Of a DNA stretch of 42,221 nt, positions 34,483 to 42,221 are shown piece after piece (positions within the stretch are counted from its first letter, which is position 1; each line of letters opens with the position of its first letter). This DNA comes from Thiomicrorhabdus marina (GTDB lineage: Bacteria; Pseudomonadota; Gammaproteobacteria; Thiomicrospirales; Thiomicrospiraceae), in assembly GCF_017571465.1 (NCBI RefSeq), contig NZ_JAGETV010000022.1:1-42221 (forward strand), in the 5' to 3' direction. The notes beneath the pieces were generated by a model. The model made no database searches and was not told where the DNA came from. It saw only the letters and a list, made by a program, of their open reading frames with translations. The position numbers were made by a program, and so were the translations under genes.

Positions 34483-36135
34483 CTAGGCAACTTTAAGTGC
34501 TTTTCTTACCAATTCCGGCGCCGATGCCAATAAGGACTGTGTGTACTCATTTTGTGGATTACGCATTACTTGCTCGACTTCACCCTGCTCAACAATTTTA
34601 CCTTCCTGCATAACCGCTACACGATGAGCAATGGTAGGCACAATCGATAAATCGTGCGTGATAAACAGATAAGAAATACCGTATTGAATTTGCAACTCAT
34701 GCAGCAGATTTAACACTTGCGCACGAACCGACACATCCAAAGCACTGGTCGGCTCATCACAAATAATCAATTCCGGCTCTACCGCCAAGGCACGGGCGAT
34801 ACCGATACGCTGGCGCTGCCCGCCAGAGAACTCATGCGGATAACGCTGCATATGCTCAGGTAAAAGTCCAACCTTGACCAGCAATTCTTCAATTCGCTTA
34901 TTCTGGCCTTCGCGAGTTTGCGGGCCAACCTGCAAACTATTCATTCCCTCTCGGATAATCTCAGAAATCGTCATTCTCGGATTAAGTGCCGAAAACGGAT
35001 CTTGGAAAATCACCTGTACTTTACGGCGTAATGGGCGCATCGCTCTATCGGAAAGTTTATTCATAGTGACTGAATCATCGGCGCTATGGAAAAACTCAAC
35101 TTCGCCACCAGTACTCCGTACTAGATTTAAAATCGCTTGCCCAATGGTGCTTTTTCCACTGCCGGATTCACCAACTAAGGCCAGCGTTTGCCCTTTCGGG
35201 ATTTCCAAATCGACGCCATCGACCGCTTTAACGTGACCAACTGTACGTTGCAAAATGCCTTTTTTAATCGGGAAATGCACCTTTAAATCTTTTAAAGACA
35301 GTAAAGGCTCGCCGCTACCGGCTTGCTTATCCTGCATTTTCGGCACCGCATCAGCCAAAAGCTTCTGGGTATAGCTATGACGCGGATTGGCAAAAAACAA
35401 CTCCTTGTGAGCAAGTTCAACCAACTTACCTTGTTTCATTACCGCAATGGTGTCTGCCATTTCATTGACCACACCCATATCATGGGTAATAAACAGAATC
35501 GACAATTGGCGCCGGTCACGAATTTTTTTCAAGAGCTGTAAAACCTGAGCTTGAATGGTTACATCTAAGGCTGTGGTCGGTTCATCGGCAATTAATAAAT
35601 CTGGCTCACAAGCCAATGCCATCGCAATCATGACACGTTGTTTCTGACCACCGGAGAGTTGGTGCGGATACCAGTTAATGCGCTGATCCGCTTCCGGAAT
35701 ACCGACTTCATTAAACAGCTCGATAACTTTCTGTTTAGCGGCTTTAGATTTTAAACCCAAATGCAAACGCAGTACTTCAGCCACCTGATTGCCAACGGTC
35801 ATAACCGGATTGAGCGAAGTCATCGGCTCTTGGAAAATCATCGCCACTTTTTTACCACGTAGCCCCTGCATCTGCGCTTCAGTCAAATCAAATAAATTCT
35901 GTTGTTGCAGCTCAATCGAACCTTGCGTGATTTGCAAAGCTTGCGGCAATAAACGCATGATTGCCAATGATGTCAGTGACTTACCACTACCGGACTCACC
36001 AACCAAGGCAAAAATCTCGCCTTTATGGATATCGAATGTCACTTTATCGACCAAAGTCTGCTCACCAACTTGAATACTTAAATTAAGCAGACTCAAGACC
36101 GGATATTCATAATTTCTCTGCAACAATTTGCTCAT
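34483..36135 (-). CDS. Peptide-type ABC transporter, fused double ATPase (OppDF/YejF-like)
   Basis: This protein of about 550 residues contains two complete ABC ATPase domains in one chain. The first has Walker [10 protein letters not shown], signature LSGGQKQR and Walker [13 protein letters not shown]; the second has [17 protein letters not shown] and [12 protein letters not shown]. Each ends in the oligopeptide-transport C-terminal extension. Such fusions (YejF, GsiA) power import of peptides and related compounds by the two permeases encoded just upstream. ATG 36135 is taken as the start; an in-frame TTG at 36150 directly after the permease stop would add five residues. Confidence 0.92.
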   Translation of the reverse strand: MSKLLQRNYEYPVLSLLNLSIQVGEQTLVDKVTFDIHKGEIFALVGESGSGKSLTSLAIMRLLPQALQITQGSIELQQQNLFDLTEAQMQGLRGKKVAMIFQEPMTSLNPVMTVGNQVAEVLRLHLGLKSKAAKQKVIELFNEVGIPEADQRINWYPHQLSGGQKQRVMIAMALACEPDLLIADEPTTALDVTIQAQVLQLLKKIRDRRQLSILFITHDMGVVNEMADTIAVMKQGKLVELAHKELFFANPRHSYTQKLLADAVPKMQDKQAGSGEPLLSLKDLKVHFPIKKGILQRTVGHVKAVDGVDLEIPKGQTLALVGESGSGKSTIGQAILNLVRSTGGEVEFFHSADDSVTMNKLSDRAMRPLRRKVQVIFQDPFSALNPRMTISEIIREGMNSLQVGPQTREGQNKRIEELLVKVGLLPEHMQRYPHEFSGGQRQRIGIARALAVEPELIICDEPTSALDVSVRAQVLNLLHELQIQYGISYLFITHDLSIVPTIAHRVAVMQEGKIVEQGEVEQVMRNPQNEYTQSLLASAPELVRKALKVA

Positions 36136-36150
36136 AATAAAACGACTCAA

Positions 36151-37605
36151 TTAATGGGCACGTGGATCCAACACCCACTGCACACGATCTGAAAATAAGT
36201 TAGCGGCAAGCACCAAAATAAACATAAAGCCAAAAGCCGACAGAAGAGACCACCAAACCATGGGCTCGCGCGCCATTTCCAAACGTGCTTGGTTAATCAT
36301 ATTGCCCCAACTTGGGGTTGTCGGATCTACGCCGACACCAACATAAGAAAGTACCGCTTCAGCCAACACCAAACCGCTGAAATCCAATACCAAGGCGATA
36401 AGCACTAAATGCATCAGGTTCGGCATAATATGACGTCGGATAATACTAAAGCCCCCAAGCCCAAAAGCCTTAGCCGCAGAGACGTATTCAACTTGAGAAA
36501 TCTTTAAGGTTTCGGCACGCAACAAACGACATAAGCCAGTCCAACTGGTAATACCAAGAATCAGAATCAAGAAAAGTAGACGTAAATCGGCGCGCTCTTC
36601 AGTGGAACCAAACCAATCGTTATGCGTATTCAAAATTGACTGCATAACCAGTACCGCCGCCGCAATCAACAACACACCCGGAATGGAATTTAGAGTAGTG
36701 TATAGATACTGAATAACATCATCCACTAACCCCTTGAAGTAACCGGCCGAAATTCCTAAAAACAGTGCCAGAGGCAACATGACCAAAGTGGTCAATAAGC
36801 CAATCATAACACCGGTACGAATCGCTTTAATTGACTGATATAAAACATCTTGCCCAACCTTATCGGTACCTAGCACATGGTAGAAATTGCTCAAATGATA
36901 CAACCAGCTAAGAGCAAAAATTAACATGAATAAAGTCAGGTAAAACGTTTTCCATGGCAAAGGTTCTAGCTTTTGACCTGCACGCCTAAAAATAAAAGCC
37001 TTGATTCGGAAATAACCATGAACTAGCCAAAATACCAAAGTTGTGAATAAGGAAAAAACAAATACATACAGGGTTTGCAGAAAAACATCAGCACTTATCG
37101 TATCGCCATCTTGCAAGTGCTGACCGGCATACTTTAATAGCTTATATTGCTGTTGAACGCCCTCTTCGTTATACACGATTGAAGTGCTGTATTCGGTGAG
37201 CGCAAAAGGTGCCGAGTAAGTTCGTTCCGTCGACAAGATTAAATGCTGCATCCCTAAATCAAGCAAACTCAGTGTTTTACCGTGAAGTTCATCATGAACT
37301 AAATTACCCGTAAACTCTGCAAAATCCTGTTGCAGTGCCTGCAATGACCAAGGCTCCACTGCTGAATGATCGACAGAAGTCGTTTGCTCGATAAAACGAA
37401 AATGCACTGAATCAAGCATCGCTAAAGCGAAGTATGTGGATAAAATCAGGCCGGCAGCCATGGCAATTTTAGATTGGAAAATCTTGCGCCACTGTTTACG
37501 GGCTTGCTCAGAACGGCGAATCGAACGGATTCCGAATATAAACACTACCAGCAGAATCCAAAGCAGTATATCAGTCCATAACATCACGATTGATACATCG
37601 GTCAT
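36151..37605 (-). CDS. ABC transporter permease, OppC/YejE-type, with large extra periplasmic segment
   Basis: This 484-residue inner-membrane permease has the OppC-type core in its second half: the GTDKVGQDVLYQSIKAIRTGV motif, six helices, and the EAA-loop YVSAAKAFGLGGFSIIRRHI that contacts the ATPase. OppC-type permeases are usually about 300-350 residues. The extra 130 or so lie between helix 1 (about 48-68) and helix 2 (about 183-205), a segment with alternating polar stretches (SVDHSAVEPWSLQALQQDF and onward) that should face the periplasm. It overlaps the previous permease gene by 4 nt (ATGA) and ends next to the ATPase gene. The extra segment may help dock the tethered binding protein; that is inference. 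Confidence 0.9.
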   Translation of the reverse strand: MTDVSIVMLWTDILLWILLVVFIFGIRSIRRSEQARKQWRKIFQSKIAMAAGLILSTYFALAMLDSVHFRFIEQTTSVDHSAVEPWSLQALQQDFAEFTGNLVHDELHGKTLSLLDLGMQHLILSTERTYSAPFALTEYSTSIVYNEEGVQQQYKLLKYAGQHLQDGDTISADVFLQTLYVFVFSLFTTLVFWLVHGYFRIKAFIFRRAGQKLEPLPWKTFYLTLFMLIFALSWLYHLSNFYHVLGTDKVGQDVLYQSIKAIRTGVMIGLLTTLVMLPLALFLGISAGYFKGLVDDVIQYLYTTLNSIPGVLLIAAAVLVMQSILNTHNDWFGSTEERADLRLLFLILILGITSWTGLCRLLRAETLKISQVEYVSAAKAFGLGGFSIIRRHIMPNLMHLVLIALVLDFSGLVLAEAVLSYVGVGVDPTTPSWGNMINQARLEMAREPMVWWSLLSAFGFMFILVLAANLFSDRVQWVLDPRAH

Positions 37606-38579
37606 GACAACTTCACCCTTGGATCAAAAATAGTATAGGAAATATCAGTCAAGACTAAGCCGATAATGTATAAAACCGAACCAATAAAAACCATTGCTTT
37701 GACAATCGAAAAATCTTGCGCATTAATGGCATCAATAGTGTAACTCCCCAGCCCCGGAATACCGAAGAAAGACTCCATAATAAGACTCCCCATAAATAGA
37801 GTCGGAATCACGACTACAACGCCGGTTAAAATAGGCAACATACCGTTACGTAGAACATGGCCGTTTAAAACGCTCAGATCATTTAATCCTTTAGCACGCG
37901 CAGTACGAACATAATCCTTATTCATCTCTTCTAAGAAAATACTGCGATACCAGCGGATACCTGTCCCTAAACCGGCAAACACACCAATAAATACCGGTAA
38001 TATTAAAAACTTAACGCCTTCCAAACCCGGTTGATACCCTGAAATAGGCACCCAATGCCAAATCTTACTAAACAAAACCTGACCAGCGATGATATAGAAC
38101 AGACCGGAAATTGACATAATGGTGACCGCTAAAATCATAGTGGCCGTATCCAGCGGAGAACCACGGAATAAGACAATTAGCAGCGCAATGGCGATAGTGG
38201 TCACTAAACCGATAATAAACGTCGGTAACGCAATTGCCAGTGAAGGCCACATTCGTTCATAAATATCAGCAGAAATTTGTCGACCGGAGTCGGACTGACC
38301 AAAATCAAATTTAAACAACTTGATTGACTCTTGCACAAATAGGGTATCGATAACTTTATTTTCGGCATTGGCTTGCGTATTAAAAAACAACGGCTTGTCA
38401 TAACCGCGCTCTTGCTTCCACGCAGCAATCATTTCAGGGGTGGTTTGCTTGGCTCCAAGTTGCGCTCGCGCCATATCTTCTGGGGTATTAACCATAAAAA
38501 ACAGTGCAAAAGTAATAAAGTTAACACCAATCAGTATTGGAATTGCATAAAAAAGACGGCGGATAATATAGGCAAACAC
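37602..38579 (-). CDS. ABC transporter permease, OppB/YejB-type
   Basis: This 325-residue permease begins with IIRRLFYAIPILIGVNFITF, the OppB/DppB opening, and has six helices and the EAA-loop DYVRTARAKGLNDLSVLNGHVLRNGML. It forms the membrane channel together with the OppC-type permease. The start is GTG, overlapping the stop of the binding-protein gene (TAGTG), so expression is coupled. A periplasmic region of about 80 residues follows helix 1, normal for this family. Confidence 0.93.
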   Translation of the reverse strand: MFAYIIRRLFYAIPILIGVNFITFALFFMVNTPEDMARAQLGAKQTTPEMIAAWKQERGYDKPLFFNTQANAENKVIDTLFVQESIKLFKFDFGQSDSGRQISADIYERMWPSLAIALPTFIIGLVTTIAIALLIVLFRGSPLDTATMILAVTIMSISGLFYIIAGQVLFSKIWHWVPISGYQPGLEGVKFLILPVFIGVFAGLGTGIRWYRSIFLEEMNKDYVRTARAKGLNDLSVLNGHVLRNGMLPILTGVVVVIPTLFMGSLIMESFFGIPGLGSYTIDAINAQDFSIVKAMVFIGSVLYIIGLVLTDISYTIFDPRVKLS

Positions 38580-40879
38580 TAACGCCCTCCTCTCTGTTTT
38601 AGATTAACACTAACACCAACCTTAACCATTTGACGTTGGCGATAAGCATACATTAGCGGAACAATGGAAAGTAGGATCAATACCACAACCAGAACAATCG
38701 GCCATAAGACAGGTTGATTCCATCGCTGCTGTTTATCAGCCCGCGCTTCCGAATCCAAATTACGATATTTCAATGTATTATTGGCCAAAGAATTCGGCCA
38801 AACGTTTTGCAACCAAGAGTGATATAGCACTAAGGATTTTGGATGCAAACCCCAAACCCAAGGGGAATCTTTTTGAACAATTTCAGTCATCTGCTGAACA
38901 ATCTGTAAACGTTCTTCCGAATTCGGCATACGTTTCATCTTGGTGAACAACTCATTAAATTGTGCCTGATCATAGTTAGCACTGTTGATGCCGGCACCAT
39001 TGGTATTAATTGCCGCATTATCACCAAACAATAAAAACATAAAATTTTCCGGATCCGGATAATCCGCATTCCAACCCCATGAAAACAACTGAACTTTCGC
39101 GCCGCGCACTTTACTCTGAAAACGATTGTAATCGGTGGCACGAATCACTAACTCAATCCCAAGTTTAGCAAATTGTTTTCGATACCAATTTAATCGGGAT
39201 TGGCTATCAGGCCCTGTTGCAGAGGTATCATAATAAAGTTTTAACGATGTGCCGTCTTCTAGTTTACCGCCGGGATACCCGGCTTCTGCTAATAACGATT
39301 TGGCTTCATCAATTGAGCGACGTTGAATACGACCGTCCACCTCTTTGTAAACATAAGGGTTGTAACTTCCCTCATCAAAACCAAAGATTCCGGGAGGCAC
39401 AGGGCCTTGTGCCGCAATGCCGCGACCATTTAAGAAAATTGAAATATACTCTTCGTAGTTGATGGCAATACTGATCGCCTGACGTAATTTCTGCTGCTGC
39501 TCGGAATAGCCTCCAACAACGGGGTCTGCCATATTAAAGCCAAGATAGAAAATCGATGGCTGCACGGCGTTAAGAAACTGAATGCCTTTATCACGCATCT
39601 GATCAGTTAAAGCAATGTCACCAACGCTGGAAATGCTAACTGCTTGGTCAAAACTCTCAGAGCTTACACCACTCGCATCATAATACCCTTGCAGAAACTT
39701 ATTCCACAGCGGCACCGACTCTTTTTCTAAGGTATAAACCACTTCATCAATCAAAGGCAGTTTCTTGCCCGCATCCGCTAATAATAGTTGGTTTGCATCA
39801 TACGGTAAGCCATCATCTGGATAAAATTCGTCATGAAAATTTGGATTCTTTTTTAGGCGCATCACTTGGTTTGGATTATTCTCAGCTAAATAATAAGGGC
39901 CTGTACCAACCGGAGACGTATCTAAAGTGATATTTTTTTCAACCAAGCCTTTTTGCTTATAAAACTTATCTGCCTCCCAGGGAATCGGAGCAAAAAAATT
40001 CATCGTCAACCAATATAAGAACTGCGGATAAAGCCCTTTGATTTTGATACTAAAATGGCTATCTGAATGAATTTTAACTCCTTCAATTTGATAAGCATTC
40101 AAATCAAAATAACTCACCTTAACTGACTTATCACTGTTTTTTAACTGCTCTTCATAACGCTTTGAAATATCATCAGAAAACTCTTTCAAACCAACAATAT
40201 ACTGATTCATTGAATCTAAAATAGGTGAGTGATTTTGCCTAAGCGCCATTCGCTTAATCGCATACACATAATCGGCAGCAACAAGTTTGCGACTTACAGC
40301 TTGAGGTAAGTCATTTATAGAAGAAATAGACTGTAACTGTTCAGCACTTAACTGATGATATAGAAACTGTTCACCTTGCTTTACAAATGCCGGATGCGGT
40401 TGAAACCGCACATCATCTCTCAGATAAAAATGGTATTCGGTAAATGCTGCTTTAGCACTCTGATCACTAGCTAAAATATTCCCCTGTTCATCAAAATAAT
40501 GCTGCTCAGGCATAGACTTAAGCGTTAACGGCTGCAACGAATATGGGCGCTTAAAATAATGATATTGCAACGGTGGCTCATAGATTTGACCAAGAAAAGC
40601 CCATTCATTAGAGCTATAAGAAACCACTGGATCGAGATGCTTTGGTGGCGTTCCAAAATTGCTGTAAAGGACTTTTTTATCTGAATTTACTTCAGAATAA
40701 GGATCGTTCCAACTGGCTTGCGAATAGGAAACAGACAAAAACACGACAATCGCAATAAAAAATTGGATCGTTAACAATAAATTTGGACTGTGCTGCCGAG
40801 AACCAATCTTATCCATAAGAACGCTGTGCTTTGGTTTATGAATCATGCCCAACCAATATTCCTTTAATACAGTCTGCAC
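38579..40879 (-). CDS. Peptide-type solute-binding protein (SBP family 5) with C-terminal membrane helix
   Basis: This 766-residue protein is an extracytoplasmic solute-binding protein of family 5 (OppA, DppA, YejA). Key segments are KKVLYSNFGTPPKHLDPVVS, SPVGTGPYYL, QKLRQAISIAINYEEYI and YPDPENFMFLLFGDNAA. It has an N-terminal hydrophobic helix (about 33-55) and, unusually, a C-terminal one (about 722-747, LWPIVLVVVLILLSIVPLMY) followed by a basic tail. It is therefore probably held in the inner membrane instead of being free in the periplasm. The start is uncertain: GTG 40879 lacks a ribosome site, while TTG 40852 has AAGGA at 7 nt. It is the first gene of a YejABEF-like operon; the ligand is probably a peptide or peptide-like compound. 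Confidence 0.9.
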   Translation of the reverse strand: MQTVLKEYWLGMIHKPKHSVLMDKIGSRQHSPNLLLTIQFFIAIVVFLSVSYSQASWNDPYSEVNSDKKVLYSNFGTPPKHLDPVVSYSSNEWAFLGQIYEPPLQYHYFKRPYSLQPLTLKSMPEQHYFDEQGNILASDQSAKAAFTEYHFYLRDDVRFQPHPAFVKQGEQFLYHQLSAEQLQSISSINDLPQAVSRKLVAADYVYAIKRMALRQNHSPILDSMNQYIVGLKEFSDDISKRYEEQLKNSDKSVKVSYFDLNAYQIEGVKIHSDSHFSIKIKGLYPQFLYWLTMNFFAPIPWEADKFYKQKGLVEKNITLDTSPVGTGPYYLAENNPNQVMRLKKNPNFHDEFYPDDGLPYDANQLLLADAGKKLPLIDEVVYTLEKESVPLWNKFLQGYYDASGVSSESFDQAVSISSVGDIALTDQMRDKGIQFLNAVQPSIFYLGFNMADPVVGGYSEQQQKLRQAISIAINYEEYISIFLNGRGIAAQGPVPPGIFGFDEGSYNPYVYKEVDGRIQRRSIDEAKSLLAEAGYPGGKLEDGTSLKLYYDTSATGPDSQSRLNWYRKQFAKLGIELVIRATDYNRFQSKVRGAKVQLFSWGWNADYPDPENFMFLLFGDNAAINTNGAGINSANYDQAQFNELFTKMKRMPNSEERLQIVQQMTEIVQKDSPWVWGLHPKSLVLYHSWLQNVWPNSLANNTLKYRNLDSEARADKQQRWNQPVLWPIVLVVVLILLSIVPLMYAYRQRQMVKVGVSVNLKQRGGR

Positions 40880-41001
40880 AATTCTATAGGAGTTTCTTGA
40901 AGAAGCGAATCTTTTTGTCGATGCGTTTTTTCACGGTTAATTCGAGATTTTATCGTACATAAACCTCTACCGCCGCCCTCTACAATCAAGCCGCAAAACT
41001 T

Positions 41002-41037
41002 AAGCATTATAACTAATAATTTGACGTTATAATGCTT
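41002..41037. promoter_or_regulatory. Perfect 12-bp inverted repeat with divergent -10-like boxes
   Basis: AAGCATTATAAC (41002-41013) and GTTATAATGCTT (41026-41037) are exact reverse complements with a 12-nt spacer. Each arm contains TATAAT, on the plus strand at 41028-41033 and on the minus strand at 41011-41006, facing fabI and the ABC operon. TTGACG at 41021 with TAGATT at 41045-41050 is an alternative plus-strand promoter. No T-run follows, so it looks more like an operator than a terminator. Confidence 0.6.
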
Positions 41038-41122
41038 CTAAATTTAGATTCAAGCCAGTTCACTGGCTAATGAACTATGGCAAGAAGCCTTTCCATTAAA
41101 AGAAATCATTTTGGAGAAAAAT

Positions 41123-41899
41123 ATGGGATTCCTAGCAGGAAAAAAAGCTCTAATCATTGGTGTCGCAAACAATAAATCAATCGCATACGGCATCGCTAAA
41201 CAGATGCATGAACAAGGTGCTGAAATTGCGTTAACTTACCAAAACGAAAAATTAAAAGGTCGTGTTGAAAAAGTTGCCGCTGAGCTAGGATCGAATATCG
41301 TGCTTCCTCTTGATGTTGCAAACGATGCACAAATTGAAGAAGTATTCGCAGAACTTAATAAACAGTGGTCTGGTCTTGATATTTTGGTGCATTCAGTAGC
41401 TTTCGCACCGCGTGAAGAACTTGAAGGCCGTATGATTGATGCCTCAACTCGCGAAGGCTTTAAAATTGCACATGACATTTCAGCCTATTCATTAACGGCA
41501 TGTGCTAAAGCTGCACACGAGATGCTAAAAGCTAACAACGGTTCGGTACTTACCGTTTCTTACCTAGGCGCTGAACGTGCGGTACCTAACTACAATGTCA
41601 TGGGTATTGCCAAGGCCTCTTTAGAAGCAACTGTTCGTTACCTAGCCGCAGACCTCGGTCAAGAAGGTATTCGTGTTAACGCCGTTTCAGCAGGCCCTAT
41701 TCGTACTCTTGCAGCAGCAGGGATTAAAGACTTCCGTACCATGCTAGACAAGTCTGCCGCAGCAACCCCGCTACGTCGTAATGTTACCATCGAAGAAGTG
41801 GGCAACACTGCCGCCTTCTTATGCTCTGATTTAGCTTCCGGCATTACAGGCGAGATTACTTATGTGGATGGCGGTTATAACGTGACTGCTTCAACCTAA
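41123..41899 (+). CDS. fabI: Enoyl-[acyl-carrier-protein] reductase (NADH), FabI
   Basis: This SDR-fold enzyme of 258 residues reduces enoyl-ACP at the end of each fatty acid elongation cycle. The nucleotide-binding segment is [18 protein letters not shown], and the catalytic pair is Tyr157 and Lys164 in the Y-x6-K pattern (YNVMGIAK) special to FabI, with Tyr147 before it. The pattern matches E. coli FabI one residue off. ATG 41123 has GGAG 6 nt upstream; an in-frame upstream codon at 41111 is ignored because it lies before the ribosome site. It is read alone, divergent from the ABC operon, and followed by a strong terminator. Confidence 0.97.
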   Translation: MGFLAGKKALIIGVANNKSIAYGIAKQMHEQGAEIALTYQNEKLKGRVEKVAAELGSNIVLPLDVANDAQIEEVFAELNKQWSGLDILVHSVAFAPREELEGRMIDASTREGFKIAHDISAYSLTACAKAAHEMLKANNGSVLTVSYLGAERAVPNYNVMGIAKASLEATVRYLAADLGQEGIRVNAVSAGPIRTLAAAGIKDFRTMLDKSAAATPLRRNVTIEEVGNTAAFLCSDLASGITGEITYVDGGYNVTAST

Positions 41900-41967
41900 C
41901 CACATACAAAGCATCTAGCTAGGCGCATCCTCACTGTAGCTCGAGCAAAACGCTTTAAAAAGTTAAG

Positions 41968-41990
41968 ACCGGCATTTGCCGGTTTTTTTG
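41968..41990 (+). terminator. Intrinsic terminator after fabI
   Basis: ACCGGC-ATTT-GCCGGT followed by TTTTTTG: a 6-bp GC-rich stem with a 4-nt loop and U-run, 69 nt past the fabI stop. Confidence 0.92.
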
Positions 41991-42082
41991 TGCCGCAAAT
42001 TAAATCGCTGGTAATACTTCTAATTTTTAGCCAACTTCTGCTGGTTTTTATAACTGTACAAAATAGATAAAGATAAGAAACG

Positions 42083-42119
42083 AAAAAAGCCACTAAAGAA
42101 AAATTCCTTAGTGGCTTTT
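42083..42119 (-). terminator. Intrinsic terminator of the tRNA-Val/tRNA-Asp cluster
   Basis: On the minus strand AAAAGCCACTAA (42119-42108), an 11-nt loop, TTAGTGGCTTTT (42096-42085) and TTCG form a long stem-loop 8 nt after the 3' end of tRNA-Asp. Confidence 0.85.
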
Positions 42120-42126
42120 GCAATAA

Positions 42127-42203
42127 TGGCGGAGCGGACGGGACTCGAACCCGCGACCCCCTGCGTGACAGGCAGGTATTCTAACCAACTGAACTACCGC
42201 TCC
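42127..42203 (-). tRNA. tRNA-Asp (anticodon GUC)
   Basis: The minus strand forms a full cloverleaf: acceptor GGAGCGG/CCGCTCC, anticodon stem CCTGC/GCAGG with loop CTGTCAC (GTC), T-loop GGTTCGAGTC, discriminator G and encoded CCA. It is followed by a terminator and preceded, 8 nt upstream, by the end of another tRNA. Confidence 0.97.
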
Positions 42204-42211
42204 GAATTGTA

Positions 42212-42221
42212 TGGTGGGTGA
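42212..42221 (-). tRNA. 3' end of a tRNA, probably tRNA-Val (partial)
   Basis: The minus strand reads TCACCCACCA, which fits a tRNA acceptor end (TCACCC plus discriminator A and CCA) such as that of tRNA-Val(UAC), often the upstream partner of tRNA-Asp. Only 10 nt are inside the window, so the identity is a guess from this end and the context. Confidence 0.5.

Overview
The window looks like a chromosomal, mostly housekeeping stretch of a free-living gammaproteobacterium with moderate G+C. Three things point there: the class-wide gene order gyrA-serC-pheA-hisC-tyrA-aroA-cmk-rpsA-ihfB-lapA-pyrF, the rpsF-rpsR-(DUF2232)-rplI-dnaB-alr cluster, and ubiG-(MupP-like)-SDR divergent from gyrA, an order also known from pseudomonads. 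The separate tyrA and aroA genes, the absence of priB and lapB, and the overall protein character suggest the Piscirickettsiaceae / Thiomicrospira-Hydrogenovibrio side rather than enterics. That placement is inference, not proof. I see no phage, transposase, CRISPR array or integrase.

Layout. Positions 1-440: a minus-strand tRNA cluster (Ala-GGC, Glu-UUC and the 5' end of a probable Gly tRNA) with its own promoter, plus the gltX terminator. 477-1889: gltX. 2122-6051, plus strand: a TDT/SLAC1-type transporter, an M61 peptidase coupled to slyX, and a membrane-anchored protein of unknown function. 6313-9671, plus: a bicupin protein, then a response regulator and histidine kinase that resemble the pair usually dedicated to proteobacterial sortase systems, although no sortase is present here. 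9741-16911, minus apart from one 43-codon plus-strand gene: a DamX-like SPOR protein, a YchJ-family protein, a MATE exporter, a small membrane protein, an ADP-ribose pyrophosphatase, alanine racemase and DnaB. 17102-19087: the ribosomal rpsF-rpsR-DUF2232-rplI operon with an S6:S18-type leader hairpin. 19291-32004: the pyrF-to-gyrA superoperon, broken by hairpin terminators after cmk, rpsA, ihfB and pyrF. 32268-34415, plus: ubiG, a MupP/Gph-like phosphatase and a YciK-like SDR. 34483-40879, minus: a four-gene peptide-type ABC importer with an unusual membrane-tethered binding protein and an enlarged permease. 41123-41899: fabI. The end carries tRNA-Asp and the 3' end of a probable tRNA-Val.

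How the genes work together. The central block joins DNA supercoiling (gyrA), serine synthesis (serC), the end of the shikimate/aromatic pathway (aroA, pheA, tyrA, hisC-like), nucleotide supply (cmk, pyrF), translation (rpsA, rpsF, rpsR, rplI), replication (dnaB) and cell wall precursors (alr, MupP-like phosphatase). The least explained parts are the bicupin plus orphan two-component pair, the modified peptide importer with a perfect 12-bp inverted repeat between it and fabI, the 43-aa membrane protein at 11292-11423, and two unknown membrane-associated proteins (5452-6051 and 13318-13701). All calls were made by reading motifs and gene order; no database search was run.
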